From: Alphaproteobacteria bacterium
Lineage (GTDB): Bacteria; Pseudomonadota; Alphaproteobacteria; Sphingomonadales; Kordiimonadaceae
DNA: 64,000 bases
Assembly: GCA_006226495.1 (NCBI GenBank)
Contig: SBGU01000053.1
Location: forward strand, 1-64,000
Reading direction: 5' to 3'
The notes beneath the pieces were generated by a model. That model saw only the letters and a list, made by a program, of their open reading frames with translations, made no database searches and was not told the origin of the DNA. The position numbers were made by a program, and so were the translations under genes. This document shows positions 61,983 through 64,000 of the stretch, piece after piece (within the stretch, counting starts at the first letter, position 1; every line of letters starts with the position of its first letter).

Positions 61983-62921
61983 TCAATTTTTCTTATCCAC
62001 CGTAGCGGCAGCCTGTTCTTTTGCCGCCGCTGCCTCTGCGGCTTCCGCGAGCCGCGCCTGGTTGCGCACGAAAGTATAGGCCGCATTCAGCTCGGCGCCG
62101 AGCACAAAGCCGAGGCTGACTAGAAAACAGAAAAGCTGCAGCACCACCACACCCGCGAGCGAGCCATACGTGACATCATAGGTGTTGGCATACTTGAGGT
62201 AAACCGACAGCCCGCGCGCGGTTAGCAGCAATATGACGAGGCTCAGGATCGTGCCCGGCAGCCGGAAAGGTTTTTTCACTCGGCGCGGTGTCAGCGCCAG
62301 ATACAGCACATAAAGCCCGAACAGCAGCACCACCGGGCTCACGAGCAGGCTGACATAGCGCCAAAGCGCCATCATGCCGCCGGTGATTTCGTCCGGGAAC
62401 ATGGAATTGAGCGCGGTCAGCATCGGTGGGCCCAGTACCTGGACCGACATGGCGGTCAGCATGGCGACGGCCCCGATGACAACAATGCCCAGGCTTTCCA
62501 GCCGGCGTACCCAGGCCGCGCGGGCATGTTCGCGGCCAAACGCCTTGATCAGCACTTCGCGTCCGGCCTCGATGCCATTGGCGGCGGTCCAGATGGAGAA
62601 GAGGATCGAGCCGGTGAGGATTTCAGCGCCCGTGTTGTTGATGATGCCGACGATGGGTCCCTCGACCACGACCGCCACTTCGGGCGGCAGGATGGACAAC
62701 AGGAAGGCGATGGCTTCAAGCCCGCGTTCGGTTTGCCCCAGTACGCCGGACAGGGCGACCAGAAAAATCACGAAGGGAAACAGGGACAGCATGGTCAGGA
62801 AGGCCATGTTGCCGGCCGCCACCATGGCGCCGTTTTCCATGAAGCGCCTGAGCGCGCGGCCCCAGATGCGGCCATGGCGCGCGACGCGCGGAAAACGGGC
62901 CATCAGGGCGGCAAGCGGCAT
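61983..62921 (-). CDS. YihY/BrkB family membrane protein
   Basis: A 312-residue membrane protein with six main helices and a charged C-terminal tail of Ala, Glu and Lys. The segment FMENGAMVAAGNMAFLTMLSLFPFVIFLVAL near residues 28-60 is the BrkB/YihY motif, and GSLAGVVVLQLFCFLVSLGFVLGAELNAAY near 250-280 is its end. The start at 62921 overlaps the DnaJ stop by 1 nt (TGATG), giving translational coupling. Members are envelope proteins without an agreed activity. Confidence 0.9.
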   Translation of the reverse strand: MPLAALMARFPRVARHGRIWGRALRRFMENGAMVAAGNMAFLTMLSLFPFVIFLVALSGVLGQTERGLEAIAFLLSILPPEVAVVVEGPIVGIINNTGAEILTGSILFSIWTAANGIEAGREVLIKAFGREHARAAWVRRLESLGIVVIGAVAMLTAMSVQVLGPPMLTALNSMFPDEITGGMMALWRYVSLLVSPVVLLFGLYVLYLALTPRRVKKPFRLPGTILSLVILLLTARGLSVYLKYANTYDVTYGSLAGVVVLQLFCFLVSLGFVLGAELNAAYTFVRNQARLAEAAEAAAAKEQAAATVDKKN

Positions 62922-63889
62922 CAGGTCAGGCCTGCCTTCCGGCGCATCTTGGCGCCGTCGTGCCGGCCCCACTGTTTGATCAGCTCTTCAAGGTCGGCGT
63001 CCCGGTCGTCTGGCAGCATGACCTTGAGGCTGACATACATATGGCCAACCTCACTGCCACGCTTGACGCCCTTGTCCTTCAGGCGCAGGCGCCGACCGGT
63101 CGAACTGCCGCGCGGGATGCGCACGGTCAGCCGGCCCTTGGGGGTGGGCACATCGATATCGCCGCCCAAGACCGCTTCATCCAGCGAGATGGGCAATTCA
63201 AGATGAATGTCGTTGCCGACCCTCTTGAAATAGGGGTGGGGGGAAACCTCGACTTCAATCAGCGCATCACCCTTGGGGGCACCGCCAAAGCCCGGGCCGC
63301 CTTGCCCGGCAAGACGGATCACCTGGCCGTTCTGGATACCTTCCGGCACCTTGATATCGACATCGCGGCCGTCATTCAGGTGCAGGCGCCGTTTGCCACC
63401 GGTGATCGATTCCTCGAACCCGATGGTGATCTGGTAGCTGATATCCAGGCCCTTCTTGCGGCCAGAGCCTTCGAACGGGTTCGAGCGCGCGTCGCCCCGG
63501 TCGCCCGAATGGGATTTGCCGCCCGCAGTGCCACGCCGTCCCGTGAAGCGGAAAAAGTCGCTGAACAGGTCTTCGGCCTCGTCGAAATCGAAGCTGGTGC
63601 GGCGTTCGCCGCCCGCGCTGCGGCTGGAGCGGAAACCGCCAAAACCGCCCGCGCCGGGGCCACGCTCGGCGCCATTTTCGTCGATGTCGCCACGGTCATA
63701 ACGCTTGCGCTGGGCTTCATCGCCCAGAATGCTGTAGGCAGCCGAGACTTCCTTGAACCGGTCCGCAACCTTGACATCGTCCTTGTTGCGGTCCGGATGC
63801 AGCTTTTTCGCGAGCTCCCGATAAGCCTTCTTGATCTGGTCCTGGGAGGCGGATTTCTCGACACCCAAAATTTTATAAAGGTCGTTCAT
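62921..63889 (-). CDS. DnaJ C-terminal domain co-chaperone, CbpA type
   Basis: A 322-residue type II (no zinc finger) DnaJ. J-domain at residues 1-68 with HPD in KLHPDRNKDD (residue ~31); Gly/Phe/Ser/Arg-rich linker to residue ~140; then the C-terminal substrate domain with TIGFEESITGGKRRLHLN and the GGPGFGGAPKGDALIEVEV strand. It activates DnaK and holds unfolded substrate. The first gene of the DnaJ-BrkB-fabI-aroC run, coupled with the BrkB gene by TGATG. Confidence 0.93.
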   Translation of the reverse strand: MNDLYKILGVEKSASQDQIKKAYRELAKKLHPDRNKDDVKVADRFKEVSAAYSILGDEAQRKRYDRGDIDENGAERGPGAGGFGGFRSSRSAGGERRTSFDFDEAEDLFSDFFRFTGRRGTAGGKSHSGDRGDARSNPFEGSGRKKGLDISYQITIGFEESITGGKRRLHLNDGRDVDIKVPEGIQNGQVIRLAGQGGPGFGGAPKGDALIEVEVSPHPYFKRVGNDIHLELPISLDEAVLGGDIDVPTPKGRLTVRIPRGSSTGRRLRLKDKGVKRGSEVGHMYVSLKVMLPDDRDADLEELIKQWGRHDGAKMRRKAGLT

Positions 63890-64000
63890 AGGATTGTTTC
63901 AACACCTGAAACCGGATACTGACTCAACTGATAAGCCATATTGCAGGCGCAATGCCAGAGGCTTACAGACTGGATATAGCAAAAGTTTGGCGAACCGGAG

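Noticed and set aside
1-64000. tRNA, rRNA, CRISPR arrays, insertion sequences
   Set aside because: None was recognised by eye: no cloverleaf-like T-loop context, regularly spaced repeats or transposase motifs were found. A dedicated scan was not possible.

Overview
The window looks like chromosomal DNA of a GC-rich alphaproteobacterium. This rests on gene content: an F1-ATPase inhibitor zeta subunit (DUF1476) divergent from purC-purS-purQ-purL, bolA with grxD, an xseB-ispA-dxs-tlyA run, a DnaJ-BrkB-fabI-aroC run, a DUF2336 protein, DmeF, and an alphaproteobacterial-type EF-G-like GTPase. PEP-CTERM proteins and their TPR lipoproteins suggest a marine or soil lineage that exports polysaccharide (Kordiimonadales- or Rhodospirillales-like), but the genus cannot be fixed from sequence alone. 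No tRNA, rRNA, CRISPR array, insertion sequence or prophage was seen.

Layout. 1-2210: an exported methyltransferase-fold protein, a GNAT enzyme, and grxD/bolA for Fe-S homeostasis. 2211-9942: accessory genes (two glycosyltransferases, a hydrolase, small membrane proteins, a lipoprotein, three tandem tail-collar proteins) lying between purL and bolA, which are neighbours in many alphaproteobacteria. 9943-14367: purine genes and the zeta subunit. 14481-21487: three paralogous PEP-CTERM surface proteins interleaved with two paralogous PrsT-like TPR lipoproteins, forming two divergent substrate/TPR modules. 21600-26044: MFS transporter, dipeptide epimerase, lipoprotein amidohydrolase, stand-alone Lrp-type ligand domain. 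26088-31795: an FAD oxidoreductase, a three-gene partner-switching module (STAS, receiver-SpoIIE phosphatase, HATPase kinase), a LysR regulator and a divergent exported TPR protein. 31997-43910: MAPEG, HMG-CoA lyase, EF-G-like GTPase, S33 peptidase with ABC exporter, ECF sigma factor with membrane protein, MnmC, gamma carbonic anhydrase, DUF2336.

43911-44180 holds the most striking non-coding signal. Three 17-bp dyads of one consensus stand upstream of a correctly spaced sigma-54 -24/-12 promoter. About 125 bp after the promoter is a strong intrinsic terminator. The predicted small RNA has no ATG and shows the same 10-nt sequence in two hairpin loops. It looks like an activator-controlled sigma-54-dependent regulatory sRNA.

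44265-64000 is mostly housekeeping: acyltransferase, FAD-linked dehydrogenase, Sua5-type TsaC, acyl-CoA dehydrogenase, MBL hydrolase, xseB-ispA-dxs-tlyA, a TRAM/Fe-S rRNA methyltransferase, a membrane-anchored hydrolase, a Tat-exported aldo-keto reductase with a DUF6064 membrane protein, DmeF, aroC, fabI, BrkB and a CbpA-type DnaJ. Isoprenoid synthesis (dxs, ispA), the shikimate end step (aroC), fatty-acid elongation (fabI) and purine synthesis are the clear pathways.
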